A DNA stretch of 6,714 nt, taken from positions 1 to 6,714 of the forward strand of contig JAIDNR010000073.1 in NCBI GenBank assembly GCA_029063695.1, in the 5' to 3' direction. The DNA is from Ruminococcus sp. Lineage in GTDB: Bacteria > Bacillota > Clostridia > Oscillospirales > Ruminococcaceae. Within the stretch, counting starts at the first letter, position 1; the number at the start of each line of letters is the position of its first letter. The notes below the pieces were generated by a model. The model worked only from the letters and a program-made list of their open reading frames with translations. It did not search any database and was not told the origin of the DNA. This document shows positions 6,219 through 6,714 of this stretch, in pieces. The translations under genes and the position numbers were made by a program.

Positions 6219-6714
6219 ATGTCATTCTGGATAATTAACTTGCTTACGGCACTGCTTTCTTTTGGGATTGCTGCTGTATCGGGAAAATGGCTTGTGCCGT
6301 TTCTGCATAAAATAAAATTTGGTCAGCCGATAAAGGTCAAGGACGGTCCTGAATGGCACGCCAAAAAACAGGGTACTCCCACAATGGGAGGTTTCATGTT
6401 CATTATTGCATCTGTAATCATGACTATGGCGGGTTACTGGACTTATCGTATACGGGCAGGACTTGATGTAACCGACGCTGAAACCCATAATGCTTTCTAC
6501 AGACTTCTCAGTGTGTTGATTTTCTCGCTCCTTTTCGGTCTTATCGGATTTATTGATGACTATACAAAAGTTGCAAGAAAAAATAATGACGGACTTTCCG
6601 CAATCCAGAAAATCATTTTGCAGACACTTTTCGGTCTCGGATTTCTTTTCATGCTGTATAAATTCGGCGACGGCTCAACTGCTGTCGATTTGGGGTTCTG
6701 GGTATCTCCTCAGC
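6219..6714 (+). CDS. mraY: Phospho-N-acetylmuramoyl-pentapeptide-transferase MraY, 3' end beyond window
   Basis: The first 165 residues are present; the frame is still open at the window edge (the family is usually about 320-360 residues). MraY is an integral membrane enzyme that transfers phospho-MurNAc-pentapeptide from UDP to undecaprenyl phosphate, forming lipid I. The N-terminus is a hydrophobic helix (about 1-30). It is followed by the cytoplasmic-loop motif KKQGTPTMGG, a second hydrophobic helix (about 57-73), and a third leading into GFIDDYTKVARKNNDGLSA, whose Asp113-Asp114 pair aligns with the catalytic DD of the family (Asp115-Asp116 in E. coli). A further hydrophobic segment follows QK. 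Between helices 2 and 3 is a polar stretch (about 74-93, RIRAGLDVTDAETHN). The gene directly follows murE, with no murF between them. Confidence 0.95.
   Translation, partial: MSFWIINLLTALLSFGIAAVSGKWLVPFLHKIKFGQPIKVKDGPEWHAKKQGTPTMGGFMFIIASVIMTMAGYWTYRIRAGLDVTDAETHNAFYRLLSVLIFSLLFGLIGFIDDYTKVARKNNDGLSAIQKIILQTLFGLGFLFMLYKFGDGSTAVDLGFWVSPQ

Overview
The window carries the front part of a division and cell wall (dcw) cluster, with all recognised genes on the + strand: rsmH (mraW), an ftsL/divIC-type division gene, a class B penicillin-binding protein with two PASTA domains, murE, and the start of mraY, which runs off the right edge. The A+T-rich sequence, strong AAGGAG-type ribosome binding sites, the PASTA-bearing PBP and the cysteine-rich insert in RsmH suggest a clostridial Firmicute, most likely a Ruminococcus-like member of the Oscillospiraceae. 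The genus is an inference from style, not from a search.

Layout. Positions 1-589 hold no convincing gene. They contain a good candidate promoter near 68-106 and then a leader of nearly 500 nt before rsmH; no mraZ, the usual first gene of the cluster, is visible. rsmH (590-1534) overlaps the ftsL-like gene (1527-2024) by 8 nt. A 318-nt gap (2025-2342) follows, which is unusual inside such a compact operon. It can fold extensively: a 10-bp-based compound hairpin, a 12-nt perfect palindrome, and a 7-nt long-range complementarity whose 3' arm could instead form a terminator-like hairpin just before the PBP ribosome binding site. The PBP gene (2343-4754), murE (4774-6189) and mraY (6219 to the edge) then follow with gaps of 19 and 29 nt. 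murF is not between murE and mraY, which resembles the Bacillus subtilis order.

How the genes fit together. MurE adds the third stem-peptide residue to UDP-MurNAc-dipeptide; its DNPR motif points to meso-diaminopimelate. MraY moves the finished MurNAc-pentapeptide onto undecaprenyl phosphate. The PBP cross-links peptidoglycan at the septum, and the FtsL/DivIC-like protein is its probable divisome partner. RsmH is a 16S rRNA methyltransferase that traditionally travels with this cluster. The protein-coding part is ordinary; the least explained part is the structured 2025-2342 spacer, followed by the long leader of rsmH.
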